64,000 nt of DNA from Pseudomonas putida (GCF_028682175.1 NZ_JANHKS010000018.1:1-64000), one strand, 5' to 3'; shown: positions 35,376 through 44,555, counted from the stretch's first letter. The notes: generated from the letters alone by a model not told the origin. Translations and numbers: made by a program.

Positions 35376-36428
35376 ATGAACATGACTTCGAAACAGACCC
35401 TGGCCTTGTGTGGCGCCGTGCTCGTTGTGGCGGCTCTGGGTATCTATGGCTTTACCGGCGAGCGCGGGCAGCAGAGCACCAATGACGCCTACGTCAGCGC
35501 CGACTACTCCAACGTCGCGCCCAAGGTGGCGGGGTTCATCAGCCAGGTGCTGGTGGAGGACAACCAGCAGGTCAAGGCCGGGCAGTTGCTGGCGGTGATC
35601 GATGACCGGGATTTGCAGACCGCGCTCGCCGCCTCAGAAGCCGAAGTGCTGGCCGCCCAGGCGCAGTACGAGCAGGCCAGCGCCGTGGTGCAACGCCAGG
35701 CCTCGGTGATCGCCCAGTCCCAGGCGACGGTCGAGGTGAGCAAGGCCGAGGTGACCTTTGCCGAACAGGAGCAGGACCGTTATGCCCATCTGGCGGGCAT
35801 GGGCGCAGGCACGGTGCAGAATGCACAGCAAGCGCGCAACCGCATCGACACCGCCCGCGCGCGGCAGAACAGCGCCATCGCGTCCCTGGCCGCAGACCGC
35901 AAGCAGGTGGACGTTTTCACCGCGCAGCAACACGCTGCCGAAGCCGGGCTCAAGCGCGCCCAGGCCGCCCGCGACCAGGCGCGGTTGCAGTTGTCCTATA
36001 CGCGCATCGTCGCACCGGTTGACGGCATGGTCGGCGAGCGTGCCGTGCGGATCGGCAATTACGTGACACCCGGCGCGCGGTTGCTGTCGGTGGTGCCGCT
36101 GGATCAGGTCTACGTGGTGGCGAACTTTCAGGAAATCCAGCTCACCCAGGTGACGCCGGGGCAGGCGGCTGATGTGCGGGTCGATACCTTCTCCGGTGAG
36201 GCACTCAAAGGGCATGTGGAAAGCATCGCCCCCGCCACCGGCGTGACCTTCGCGGCGATCAAGCCGGACAACGCCACCGGCAATTTCACCAAGGTCGTGC
36301 AGCGCCTGCCGGTCAAGATCGTGCTCGATCCGGGGCAACCGCTGCTGGCGCGGCTGCGGGTGGGGATGTCGGTGGACGCCACTGTCGATACCCGCAGCAC
36401 GGGCGCACAAGAGGTGGGCGCCCGATGA
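35376..36428 (+). CDS. HlyD/EmrA family periplasmic adaptor
   Basis: A 350-residue membrane fusion protein. A single N-terminal anchor (ALCGAVLVVAALGIYGF) is followed by a biotinyl-lipoyl half (DAYVSADYSNVAPKVAGFISQVLV), a long Ala/Gln-rich coiled coil at about 85-200, the second lipoyl half (YTRIVAPVDGMVGERAVRIGNYV) and a C-terminal beta barrel. It links the DHA2 transporter to the outer-membrane factor. Its stop overlaps the next start (ATGA), showing coupled translation. Confidence 0.92.
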   Translation: MNMTSKQTLALCGAVLVVAALGIYGFTGERGQQSTNDAYVSADYSNVAPKVAGFISQVLVEDNQQVKAGQLLAVIDDRDLQTALAASEAEVLAAQAQYEQASAVVQRQASVIAQSQATVEVSKAEVTFAEQEQDRYAHLAGMGAGTVQNAQQARNRIDTARARQNSAIASLAADRKQVDVFTAQQHAAEAGLKRAQAARDQARLQLSYTRIVAPVDGMVGERAVRIGNYVTPGARLLSVVPLDQVYVVANFQEIQLTQVTPGQAADVRVDTFSGEALKGHVESIAPATGVTFAAIKPDNATGNFTKVVQRLPVKIVLDPGQPLLARLRVGMSVDATVDTRSTGAQEVGAR

Positions 36429-37999
36429 GCAACAGACAGCCAACTTCGAACCTGTGGGAGCGAGCTTGCTCGCGAATGCTGGGCGACAGGCAACAGATCT
36501 GGGCCGGATGTACCGGCCTCTTCGCGAGCAAGCTCGCTCCCACAACGGACTACACCCAAGGTCGTCGGTGGCTGGGGCTGGTGGCCATGGTCCTGAGCCT
36601 GTCGGCCTGTCAGGTCGGTCATGATTTCCTGCAACCCAAGGCCGATCTGCAGGTGGACTGGCTGCCGATCCAGGGCGAGCAGGGCGCAAGCAAACCCCAG
36701 CCGGTTCAGATCAGGGAGCGCTGGTGGGAGGTTTTCAACGATCCGTTGTTGGCCTCGCTGATCGACCGGGCGACTCGAACCAACCTTGATCTGAAAATCG
36801 CCGGTGCCCGACTGGAGCAGAGCCGCGCCGCGCGGCAGGTGGTGGCCGGTGAACAACTGCCCAGCGTGTCGGGTGGCCTGGGTTATCAGCGCGCCCGTAA
36901 CAGCGCCGAGGGCTTGAGCGATCCTTCGGGCAAGAGCGGCAAGACGGCTTTCAGCCTGTGGGATGGCGGCCTGGACGCCTCCTGGGAAGTGGATCTGTGG
37001 GGCCGGGTCAAGCGCGAGGTGGAGGCGGCTGATGCAACCGTCGCAGTCGCCGACAGCGATCGTCGTGGCGTTCTGCTGGCGGTGCAGGCTGAAACCGCGC
37101 AGGACTACCTGCAACTGCGCGGTGTGCAGGAGACCCTGGCCGTGACCCGGGAAAACCTCGGGCTGGCGCGCAACAGCCTGGAGCTGTCCAACGTGCGGCT
37201 GGCCAGCGGGGTCGCGACCCATCTGGACGTGGCCCAGGCCTCCGCTCAGGTGGCGACCGTTGCGGCGCGCATTCCCGTGCTTGAACAACGCCAGGCGCAA
37301 CTGATAAACGCCTTGAGCCTGGTGCTGGCGCAGACACCCCGCACCCTGCAAGAGGAGCTGATTCGGCCTGTGGACAGGGCACCCTTGCCTGAGGTGATTC
37401 CTGTCGGCCTGCCTTCGGAGCTGGCGCAGCGCCGCCCCGATATCCGTCAGGCCGAGGCGCGCATGCATGTGGCCGCTGCCAGTGTCGGTGTGGCCGAAGG
37501 CGACTTCTATCCGCGGATCGTGCTGTCGGGCAATGTCGGTTTTCAGGCCATGCAACTGTCGGATTTCGGCAGTTGGGGCTCGCGGCAATTCGGTATCGGT
37601 CCGCAATTGAGCGTGCCGATCTTCGAAGGCGGGCGCCTGCGCGGCATGCTGCATCTGCGCGAGGCCCAGGAGCAGGAAGCGGCGCTGAATTATCAGAAGA
37701 CCGTGCTGCGCGCCTGGCAGGAAATCGACGACAGCATGAGCCTGTACAACGCAAGCCAGGTGCAGCAGTCGCGGTTGAACGATGCCGTGGAACAGAACCG
37801 CATCGCCTTGCAGACTGCCCGCGAGCAGTACAAGGCTGGCGCCGTGGATTTTCTCAACGTGCTGACCGTGCAGCGCGCCTTGCTCAGCAGCCAGGAGCAA
37901 CGGGTGGACAGCGGCACTGCCCAGGCTCTGGCGCTGGTGGGGTTGTACAAGTCACTGGGCGGCGGGTTTGAGCCGTTGAAGACCGTCGCGCGAAATTAG
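36425..37999 (+). CDS. NodT-type outer-membrane efflux lipoprotein with in-frame REP insertion
   Basis: A 524-residue TolC/NodT-family channel. From the coupled ATG at 36425, the first 47 residues are atypical and most of them come from a REP doublet at 36453-36544 read in frame; only then come the lipoprotein signal (GRRWLGLVAMVLSLSAC, Cys62) and the two outer-membrane-factor repeats. The mature part has the usual length and ends with LVGLYKSLGGGFE. Translation could instead start at a GTG or ATG nearer the signal (for example residue 18). The REP may disturb export; whether the pump is functional needs testing. Confidence 0.88.
   Translation: MSNRQPTSNLWERACSRMLGDRQQIWAGCTGLFASKLAPTTDYTQGRRWLGLVAMVLSLSACQVGHDFLQPKADLQVDWLPIQGEQGASKPQPVQIRERWWEVFNDPLLASLIDRATRTNLDLKIAGARLEQSRAARQVVAGEQLPSVSGGLGYQRARNSAEGLSDPSGKSGKTAFSLWDGGLDASWEVDLWGRVKREVEAADATVAVADSDRRGVLLAVQAETAQDYLQLRGVQETLAVTRENLGLARNSLELSNVRLASGVATHLDVAQASAQVATVAARIPVLEQRQAQLINALSLVLAQTPRTLQEELIRPVDRAPLPEVIPVGLPSELAQRRPDIRQAEARMHVAAASVGVAEGDFYPRIVLSGNVGFQAMQLSDFGSWGSRQFGIGPQLSVPIFEGGRLRGMLHLREAQEQEAALNYQKTVLRAWQEIDDSMSLYNASQVQQSRLNDAVEQNRIALQTAREQYKAGAVDFLNVLTVQRALLSSQEQRVDSGTAQALALVGLYKSLGGGFEPLKTVARN
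36453..36544. repeat. REP doublet inside the outer-membrane factor reading frame
   Basis: CTGTGGGAGCGAGCTTGCTCGC forward and its mirrored copy ending at 36544, about 92 bp in all. It starts 28 nt after the ATG of the channel gene and is open in that frame, placing it between the start codon and the lipoprotein signal. Confidence 0.9.
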
Positions 38000-38066
38000 C
38001 CGTTTTCACAACGCCTTTCAAAGCAGACAATTGCCCTCACTTTTCACGCAGAACAAAGGGCATGTC

Positions 38067-39257
38067 ATGCAAAAGCCTTTGCAAGGGATTCGGGTTATCG
38101 AGCTGGGGCAACTGATTGCCGGGCCTTTCGCAGCCAAGATTCTCGGTGAGTTCGGCGCCGATGTGATCAAGGTCGAACCGCCGGGCACCGGCGACCCGTT
38201 GCGCAAGTGGCGCCTGCTGCATGAGGGGACCTCCGTCTGGTGGGCGGTGTCCTCGCGCAACAAGCGTTCGGTGACCCTGGACCTGCGCGAGCCCGAAGGC
38301 CAGGACGTGGTGCGCAAGCTGCTGGCCGAGGCCGATGTGCTGGTGGAGAACTTCCGCCCCGGCACCCTTGAAGGCTGGGGGCTGGGCTGGAGCGAACTGC
38401 ATGCCCTGAATCCCAGACTGGTGGTGCTGCACGTGTCGGGTTATGGCCAGACCGGACCGTACCGCGATCGTCCGGGGTTCGGCGTGGTGGGCGAGGCCAT
38501 GGGCGGGTTGCGTCATCTGTCCGGTGAGCCGGGGCGCACGCCGGTGCGGGTCGGGGTGTCCATCGGCGATTCGCTGTCGGCGCTGCATGGGGTGATCGGC
38601 GTGCTGCTGGCCTTGCGTCATCGCGATCAGAACGGCGGCGAGGGCCAGGAGATCGACGTCGCGCTGTACGAGTCGGTGTTCAACATGATGGAGAGCCTGG
38701 TTCCGGAATACTCGGTGTTCGGCGCGGTGCGCGAGCCGGCGGGCAGCAGCCTGCCAGGTATCGCACCGTCCAACGCCTATCGCTGCCGGGATGGCCGCTA
38801 CGCGCTGATCGCGGGCAATGGCGACAGCATCTATCAGCGCTTGATGACGCTGATCGAACGCCCTGACCTGGCTGCCGATCCGGCGCTGGCTCACAACGAT
38901 GGGCGGGTCAGGCAGGTCGAGTTGATCGATGCCGCTATCGGCGCCTGGGCGGCCAGTCTCGATCTGGATGATGTGCTTGCCAAACTGACTGCGGCGAGAA
39001 TTCCCGCCGGCAAGATCTACGACGCGGCGGACATCGCTGGCGACCCTCATTACAAGGCCCGGGACATGCTGCTCGACAGCCAGTTGGACGACGGCACGCC
39101 GGTCACCTTGCCTGGCATCGTGCCCAAGCTCGGCACCACGCCCGGCGGTGTCATCCGCCCGGCCCCGACCCTGGGCCAGCACACCGACGAGGTGCTCGAA
39201 GGGCTGGGCATCGACGCGCAGCAGCGAGCCGCGTGGCGCGCACGCGGATTGATCTGA
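38067..39257 (+). CDS. CoA transferase, CaiB/BaiF (family III) type
   Basis: A 396-residue family III CoA transferase. GIRVIELGQLIAGPFAAKILGEFGADVIKVE at the start contacts CoA, and the catalytic aspartate is expected near residue 168 in VSIGDSLSALHG (Asp in IGDS). It transfers CoA between carboxylic acids; the acid is unknown. The ATG at 38067 has the better context (GGGCATGTC-ATG). It is followed by a tandem REP unit and then a LysR regulator on the same strand. Confidence 0.88.
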   Translation: MQKPLQGIRVIELGQLIAGPFAAKILGEFGADVIKVEPPGTGDPLRKWRLLHEGTSVWWAVSSRNKRSVTLDLREPEGQDVVRKLLAEADVLVENFRPGTLEGWGLGWSELHALNPRLVVLHVSGYGQTGPYRDRPGFGVVGEAMGGLRHLSGEPGRTPVRVGVSIGDSLSALHGVIGVLLALRHRDQNGGEGQEIDVALYESVFNMMESLVPEYSVFGAVREPAGSSLPGIAPSNAYRCRDGRYALIAGNGDSIYQRLMTLIERPDLAADPALAHNDGRVRQVELIDAAIGAWAASLDLDDVLAKLTAARIPAGKIYDAADIAGDPHYKARDMLLDSQLDDGTPVTLPGIVPKLGTTPGGVIRPAPTLGQHTDEVLEGLGIDAQQRAAWRARGLI

Positions 39258-39263
39258 TGCTTT

Positions 39264-39408
39264 TGTAGGAGCGCGCTTGCCCGCGACGGCGCCCTTGAAA
39301 TCGCCCCCGCCGGCAAGCCGTGCTGCTACGGGATGAGGTTTGTAGGAGCGCGCTTGCCCGCGACGGCGCCCTTGAAATCGCCCCGCCGGTAAGCCGTGCT
39401 GCTACGGG
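39264..39408. repeat. Tandem direct duplication of a mixed-type REP doublet
   Basis: Two near-identical units (39264-39332 and 39341-39408) each start with a TGTAGGAGCGCGCTTGCCCG core and end with a reverse GTAGCAGC-type core. They differ by one deleted C and one C to T change and are separated by 8 bp. Confidence 0.9.
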
Positions 39409-39445
39409 TTTACACTTTGCTTGCTCTGACACTGGAATACCTTCA

Positions 39446-40372
39446 ATGCCCATGCCCGACATGAACCTGTTGATCGCCCTTGATGCCTTGCTCGAGGAGG
39501 GCAGCGTGGTCGGCGCCGCCCGGCGCATGCACTTGAGCCCGGCGGCGATGAGCCGCACGCTGGCGCGGGTGCGGGAGGCGCTGGGTGATCCGGTGCTGGT
39601 GCGGGCGGGAAGGGGATTGGTGCCCACGCCCCGGGCGCTGGCGATGCAGGCGCAGGTACGCGGCCTGGTCAATCAGGCCACCGAGCTGTTCCAGGCCCGT
39701 GACGAAGTGGACATGAGCACCTCCCAGCGTCTGTTCAACGTGCGCTCCAACGACGTGTTCTTCGGCGGTTTCGGCGGGCGGCTGGTGGAAAGCACCCGTC
39801 AGCAGGCTCCGCTGGCCACGGTGCGTTTCGTGCCGGAGGGCGAGGGCGACGACGATGCATTGCGTGAAGGCCGGATCGACCTGCACGTCACGTCGCGCAG
39901 AAATTTCGGCCCCGAAATCAAGATGCAGCACCTGTTCACCACCGGGTTCGTCGGCCTTGTCCGCGAGGGACATCCGATCTTCGACGGGCCGCTGACCCCG
40001 GAACGCTTTGCCGCTTTCGACCACGTCAGCGTGTCCCGCCGGGGGCGCGCGCGAGGGCCGATCGACGATGCGCTCGAAATCTTGGGGTTGTCGCGGCGGG
40101 TCTCTTTCATCACGCCGAATTTCCACTCGGCGATCTTCTCCACCGCAGGCTCGGACATGATCCTGGCCCTGCCGGAGCCCGTGCTCTGGGGCATGCGCCA
40201 GTTGGGCTTGCGGATGCTGCCCCTGGTGATCCCGCTGGAGCTTGAACCTGTGAGTGTGATCCAGGCCTGGCACCCGCGCTTCGACAAGGACCCGGCTCAC
40301 CGCTGGCTGCGACAGACGTTGAAGCAGGCGTGTGACACCCACGAGGCGCGGTACGGGGGCAAAGGATTGTAG
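39446..40372 (+). CDS. LysR family transcriptional regulator
   Basis: A 308-residue LysR protein. The winged helix (LLIALDALLEEGSVVGAARRMHLSPAAMSRTLARVREALGD) shows two classic LysR features, NLLIALDAL and PAAMSRTLARV, and an inducer-binding domain with MSTSQRLFNVRSNDVFFGGF follows. The start at 39446 (MPMPDMN) is chosen; upstream frame runs through REP sequence. It is on the same strand as the CoA transferase gene and faces the glycosyltransferase operon end, so its targets are not obvious. Confidence 0.85.
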   Translation: MPMPDMNLLIALDALLEEGSVVGAARRMHLSPAAMSRTLARVREALGDPVLVRAGRGLVPTPRALAMQAQVRGLVNQATELFQARDEVDMSTSQRLFNVRSNDVFFGGFGGRLVESTRQQAPLATVRFVPEGEGDDDALREGRIDLHVTSRRNFGPEIKMQHLFTTGFVGLVREGHPIFDGPLTPERFAAFDHVSVSRRGRARGPIDDALEILGLSRRVSFITPNFHSAIFSTAGSDMILALPEPVLWGMRQLGLRMLPLVIPLELEPVSVIQAWHPRFDKDPAHRWLRQTLKQACDTHEARYGGKGL

Positions 40373-40393
40373 GCGTCGATGCAACATCCGTTG

Positions 40394-41608
40394 CTACGCC
40401 AGGACGGGGGCATCCTCCTTTTGATGAACCCGGGCATAGATAGCTTCCAGTTGCGCGGCAGACACCGACCAGTCGTGGTGCTGGCGCACATAGGCACGCC
40501 CGGCCTCGCCGATCTTCGCCAGCCGCGCCGGTTGCTCGACGGCGTCCACCAGTAACCGGGCAAGGCCATGGGCATCCTCGCAGCTCAGGTAATGGACGCC
40601 GTTCTCGACTTTCAGTCCCGAGCACCCCTGCGCGGTGGTCACCACGGCAAGTCCGGCGGCCATCGCCTCGAGCAGTTTGACGCTGGAGCCGCCGACATCG
40701 CGCAGCGGAGCGAAAAACAGCGCCGCCTCCTTCTGCACCGAGCGCAGGTCAGGCACGAAGCCCGGCCAGTCGATTCGCGGGTCAGGCCAGCGCTCGGGCC
40801 AGTCCTCTGGCAGCCCGTGGCCGCCGATGGTCAGGCGCACCATGGGGTCCAGCGCCCAGACACGGGGCATGATGTGATCCAGCGCCCATTGCACGGCATC
40901 CAGGTTGGGACTGTAGTCATAGTCGCCGATGAACAGCAGGCGGCGACTGTAGCGATCCGGGCTGACTCTGGCGAAGTAACTGCAGTCAACGCCGTTGACC
41001 ACCACGCTGGTGGCGCGGGCCGTCAGGCGGGTCAGGCTCTTGGCGTCGTCCTCGGTCACTGCGATCAGCGCCTGGGTCTGGGCGAATACGCGTTTTTCCC
41101 ACTGCCGGTAGCGCCATTGGTCGAAGCGGGTAAAAGGGCCTGCCCAGTCCGGGAACAGGCGATAGCCAGCGGCGCCCATGCCTGACTCGATGTTGTGCTC
41201 GGTCATGATGAACGGCTTGCCCGAGCGCCGCAGCGGAGCCTCGAAGGGCTGGAAGCTGTAGCTGTGCTCGACCTGAATCACGTCCCACGGCTCTTGCAGC
41301 AGGGCTTCGAATTGCTGCTCCAGTGAGTCGGAGTAACCGTTGGCGCTGGCCAGCAGAGGCGGCGCGGCGAAGGCCATGGTCAACAGCGAACGCAGGCTGC
41401 GCAGCGGCCGCCGTGGGATCACGATCAGGCGCTCAAGCCAAGGCGCAAGGGCTGCATCGGTGGCGTCGTCCAGCTCGGTGTTCGAATGCACCAGCAAGGT
41501 AATGCGGTGCCCTCGCGCCGCCAGGCTGCGCAACAGATGAAACTGCCGGGTCTTGCTGCCGCTGGTGGTGGGCCAGGGCAGGTAAGGCAGCGTCCACAGG
41601 ATGCGCAT
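40394..41608 (-). CDS. Family 4 glycosyltransferase, PslH-like
   Basis: A 404-residue GT-B glycosyltransferase. The N-terminal MRILWTLPYLPWPTTSGSKTR is typical of the group 1/GT4 exopolysaccharide transferases, and the sugar-nucleotide domain includes LLFIGDYDYSPNLDA near residue 225 and SSVKLLEAMAAGLAVV near 312 with the E-x7-E motif. It starts 2 nt after the stop codon of the GH39-like gene. Length (PslH is about 400) and position next to a PslG-type gene suggest a PslH counterpart, by synteny and not by a search. Confidence 0.78.
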   Translation of the reverse strand: MRILWTLPYLPWPTTSGSKTRQFHLLRSLAARGHRITLLVHSNTELDDATDAALAPWLERLIVIPRRPLRSLRSLLTMAFAAPPLLASANGYSDSLEQQFEALLQEPWDVIQVEHSYSFQPFEAPLRRSGKPFIMTEHNIESGMGAAGYRLFPDWAGPFTRFDQWRYRQWEKRVFAQTQALIAVTEDDAKSLTRLTARATSVVVNGVDCSYFARVSPDRYSRRLLFIGDYDYSPNLDAVQWALDHIMPRVWALDPMVRLTIGGHGLPEDWPERWPDPRIDWPGFVPDLRSVQKEAALFFAPLRDVGGSSVKLLEAMAAGLAVVTTAQGCSGLKVENGVHYLSCEDAHGLARLLVDAVEQPARLAKIGEAGRAYVRQHHDWSVSAAQLEAIYARVHQKEDAPVLA

Positions 41609-41610
41609 GA

Positions 41611-42924
41611 CTAGCGGCTCCAGGCGAGGATTTGCAGGGAAGGGCTCAGCGCCACGTCGATTCCCCGGGCGTCGGCCAACGGGGTGTGATTGCCGCTCAG
41701 CGGGTCGTAGAGGTCGGCTTTCTTGATGCCCGGAAAGACCATGTGGGCGCTGCTCGCGCTCCAGGCCATCAACAGGTGCGAGCCGTCCGGACGATTCCAG
41801 GCGATGGCGTAGAGGTCTTCCGGCACGGCCAGTGGAGGCGGCAGGTCGGCAGGCGCGAGGGTGGGGCCGGTGACTTGAAGGAAGTTTTTCAAGGCGTTGT
41901 ACACCGGCTTGGGTTCGGCGTTCAGGTCCAGCAGCCCGTAGCTGCGTTCCCGCGCACTGGCGCGTTGGTCCAGGTCACTGAGGTTGAACAGGAAGATGCG
42001 CTGGTAGTCCTGGGTGCTCATCAGCGCCAGCCTGCGCAGGGTGTAGTCGGCCTGACCCTCGGGGCCTATCACCGGCTGCAACTCCGAGGGCCCGGTGTAA
42101 CTCGACCAGCCCCATTCGGTGGCCCATACCTCTTTGATACCGGCTTCGTGCAGGGTTCTGTTCAGCCCTTTGGCACGCTTGAGGAAGTCCCGGTCGCCGG
42201 GCGAGTCGCCTTCGGGGTAGTCGGAATAGGGATGGTAGGCGGCAATGATGTTCTGGCCCGCCAGGCCCTGATCCACCATCGACTGCAGCATGTAGCTGGT
42301 CGAGCCGCGTATCTGCCCGTAATAGGCGACACCGGCGGTGACCACGGGTTTGCCCGGCAAGGCGCTGCGGATCGCGTTTGCGGTGGTGGTCAGGAGTTCG
42401 TAGTAGGCGGCAGGATCAGCCTGGGGCAACCAGGCAATGTTCGGCTCGTTCCACACCTGCCAGTGGCTGACCTGCGGGTAGTGTTGGGCCAGGGCAGTCA
42501 TGCGTTCGGCGAACAGGCTGTTGTCGCGCGGCGGGTACTGGTCGGTGTTGCTCGCGCCCTGGGGGGCGGTGCTGTCGAAGGACGCGGACCCTCCCAGATA
42601 CGCCACGGTATTGAGGTGGTGCGGCAGGGCTGCGGCCATGGCGGCATCCAGATCCGCCAGGTTGTACTGGCCCTGCACGGGTTCGAGCATGGGCCAGCGC
42701 AGGCCCCAGCGAACCCAGTTCAGCCCAAGGTCATCCAGACGAGTCATCTGCTTGTGATAGATGTCCTGGGGGAATTCATGAAACTGCACGTTGACCCCCA
42801 GAAAATCCTTCCAGGTGATCGAACGTTGGGCTTTGAGAAGGGTTTCGGCCTGCGCCGTGGCACTTGCCAGAACCAGCAGACAGAGGCCAAGTGCGTTCAC
42901 GCAGGTCGAGCGTGCGTGTTTCAT
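41611..42924 (-). CDS. Exported glycoside hydrolase, PslG-like (GH39 type)
   Basis: A 437-residue exported protein with a signal peptide (LGLCLLVLASATAQAE). The predicted acid/base Glu160 lies in WNEPN and the nucleophile Glu270 in ATEWGW, close to Glu165 and Glu276 of P. aeruginosa PslG, and the length is nearly that of PslG (442). PslG cleaves Psl polysaccharide and tunes its release; here it may trim a related polymer in the periplasm. It lies just upstream of a PslH-type glycosyltransferase. The ATG at 42924 has AGGAG upstream. Confidence 0.85.
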   Translation of the reverse strand: MKHARSTCVNALGLCLLVLASATAQAETLLKAQRSITWKDFLGVNVQFHEFPQDIYHKQMTRLDDLGLNWVRWGLRWPMLEPVQGQYNLADLDAAMAAALPHHLNTVAYLGGSASFDSTAPQGASNTDQYPPRDNSLFAERMTALAQHYPQVSHWQVWNEPNIAWLPQADPAAYYELLTTTANAIRSALPGKPVVTAGVAYYGQIRGSTSYMLQSMVDQGLAGQNIIAAYHPYSDYPEGDSPGDRDFLKRAKGLNRTLHEAGIKEVWATEWGWSSYTGPSELQPVIGPEGQADYTLRRLALMSTQDYQRIFLFNLSDLDQRASARERSYGLLDLNAEPKPVYNALKNFLQVTGPTLAPADLPPPLAVPEDLYAIAWNRPDGSHLLMAWSASSAHMVFPGIKKADLYDPLSGNHTPLADARGIDVALSPSLQILAWSR

Positions 42925-43046
42925 TGGTCCGGAACTCCTGTCATGCATGAATACGACTCCCTTGCGGGTAAGACAATCATGTCGGCTGCACTGCCAAGTC
43001 CAATATGGCGCGGGTCAAGCGGTGTAGGGCAGTGGTGCCTCGTGTG

Positions 43047-43084
43047 GCTGAAAACAGAGGCAGCCGCGAGGGGACGCGGCTGCC
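43047..43084 (-). terminator. Strong intrinsic terminator after the PslB-like gene
   Basis: Read on the minus strand, GGCAGCCGCG and CGCGGCTGCC form a perfect 10-bp stem with a 6-nt loop, followed by TCTGTTTTC, 17 nt after the PslB-type stop codon. It separates PslB from the PslG/H-type genes. Confidence 0.85.
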
Positions 43085-43100
43085 GGTTGGCGCATGCGGA

Positions 43101-44555
43101 TCAGACTTTCGGCGCGTCCGGCACCCGGCCGTAGATGTCGGTGAACCGCACGATGTCATCTTCTCCGAGGTATTCGCCGCTCTGCACCTCGATCATCACC
43201 AGGTCGATCACGCCAGGGTTCACCAGTCGATGGGTGTGGCCGGGCTTGATGAACGTCGACTCGTTGGTGTCGAGCATGAATTCGCGCTCGCCATTGGTCA
43301 CCCTGGCCATGCCGCTGACCACGATCCAGTGCTCACTGCGGTGGTGGTGCATCTGCAGAGACAGCGAACCCTGGGGCTTGACCACGATGCGCTTGATCTT
43401 GAAGCGCTTGCCTTCTTCAAGCACCGTGTACGTGCCCCATGGCCGGGTCACGGTGTTGTGCAGCAGGTACGCCGGGTGACCCTGGCGCTTGAGTTCCTGA
43501 GCCAGGACTTTCACCTCCTGGGTGCGCGCCGCATCGGCGATCAGCAGCGCATCCGGCGTGTCGATGATGACCAGGTTGTCCAGGCCGACGCCGCCGACCA
43601 GACGTTTCTTGGAGTCGATGTAGCAGTTGGTGACGTCGTGCAGCACCACCTGGCCGTTGAACTGGTTGCCGTTTTCGTCGGCCGGCGCCAGTTCGCGGAT
43701 CGCCTGCCAGGAGCCGATGTCGCTCCAGCCCAGTTCGCAAGGCACCACCGCCACTTTCTGCGAGCGTTCCATGAGGGCGTAGTCGATGGAAATGTCCGGT
43801 GCCAGCGCGAAGGTCGCCGCGTCCAGCTCCATCTGCAGCTCGTTGCTGCCCTGTTTGCTGTTGCACTGGGACAGGCAATGGCGCACGGCTGTGAGCACGT
43901 CCGGGGCATGGAACTCAAGCTCGCGCAGCACCACATCCACCCGCATGCAGAACATGCCGGCGTTCCACAGGTGCAGGCCGCCCTTGAGGTATTCCCCTGC
44001 CGTGGCGGCATCGGGCTTCTCGACGAAGCGCGCCACCTGGTAGGCCTTGCCGCTCAGTGCCTGACCCTTTTCGATATACCCGAAGCCGGTTTCGGCGCGG
44101 GTCGGGATCAGCCCGAAGGTCACCATCCAGCCTTCGTCGGCCAGCTTCTGCGCATCCTGGACCGCAGCGGCGAACGCCTCGACGTCGTGGATCAGATGGT
44201 CAGCCGGCAGGATCAGCAACTGCGCATCGTCACCATGCAGAGCCTGCACATGCAGTGCGGCGGCGGCGATGGCCGGTGCAGTGTTGCGTCCGAAGGGTTC
44301 GAGAATGAAATCCAGATGAACCTTGTGCTTGTTCAGCAGCCGGTAGTCATCCACGGTGCGGAAATACACTTCGCGGTTGGTCACGGTCAGGACGCTTTCA
44401 ACCCCGACCAGGCTGCTGGCTCGGTTGAAGGTCTTCTGCAGCAGGCTTTCGCCATCCGGCAGGCGCATGAACGGTTTGGGCATGGCTTCACGGGAGACTG
44501 GCCACAGCCGGGTGCCGGCACCGCCGGCGATAATGCAGGGAATCAGGGTGCCCAT
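43101..44555 (-). CDS. Mannose-1-phosphate guanylyltransferase / mannose-6-phosphate isomerase, PslB/AlgA type
   Basis: A 484-residue bifunctional enzyme that makes GDP-mannose. The N-terminal pyrophosphorylase half starts IPCIIAGGAGTRLWPVSRE with the GxGxRxxP motif and later the PADHLIHD metal segment; the C-terminal cupin half has the PMI motif QMHHHRSEHWIVVSG. Such enzymes serve alginate (AlgA), A-band LPS (WbpW) or Psl (PslB) in Pseudomonas. The gene lies beside PslG- and PslH-type genes and has a FleQ-type site 207-220 bp upstream of its ATG, so PslB is favoured. Confidence 0.9.
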   Translation of the reverse strand: MGTLIPCIIAGGAGTRLWPVSREAMPKPFMRLPDGESLLQKTFNRASSLVGVESVLTVTNREVYFRTVDDYRLLNKHKVHLDFILEPFGRNTAPAIAAAALHVQALHGDDAQLLILPADHLIHDVEAFAAAVQDAQKLADEGWMVTFGLIPTRAETGFGYIEKGQALSGKAYQVARFVEKPDAATAGEYLKGGLHLWNAGMFCMRVDVVLRELEFHAPDVLTAVRHCLSQCNSKQGSNELQMELDAATFALAPDISIDYALMERSQKVAVVPCELGWSDIGSWQAIRELAPADENGNQFNGQVVLHDVTNCYIDSKKRLVGGVGLDNLVIIDTPDALLIADAARTQEVKVLAQELKRQGHPAYLLHNTVTRPWGTYTVLEEGKRFKIKRIVVKPQGSLSLQMHHHRSEHWIVVSGMARVTNGEREFMLDTNESTFIKPGHTHRLVNPGVIDLVMIEVQSGEYLGEDDIVRFTDIYGRVPDAPKV

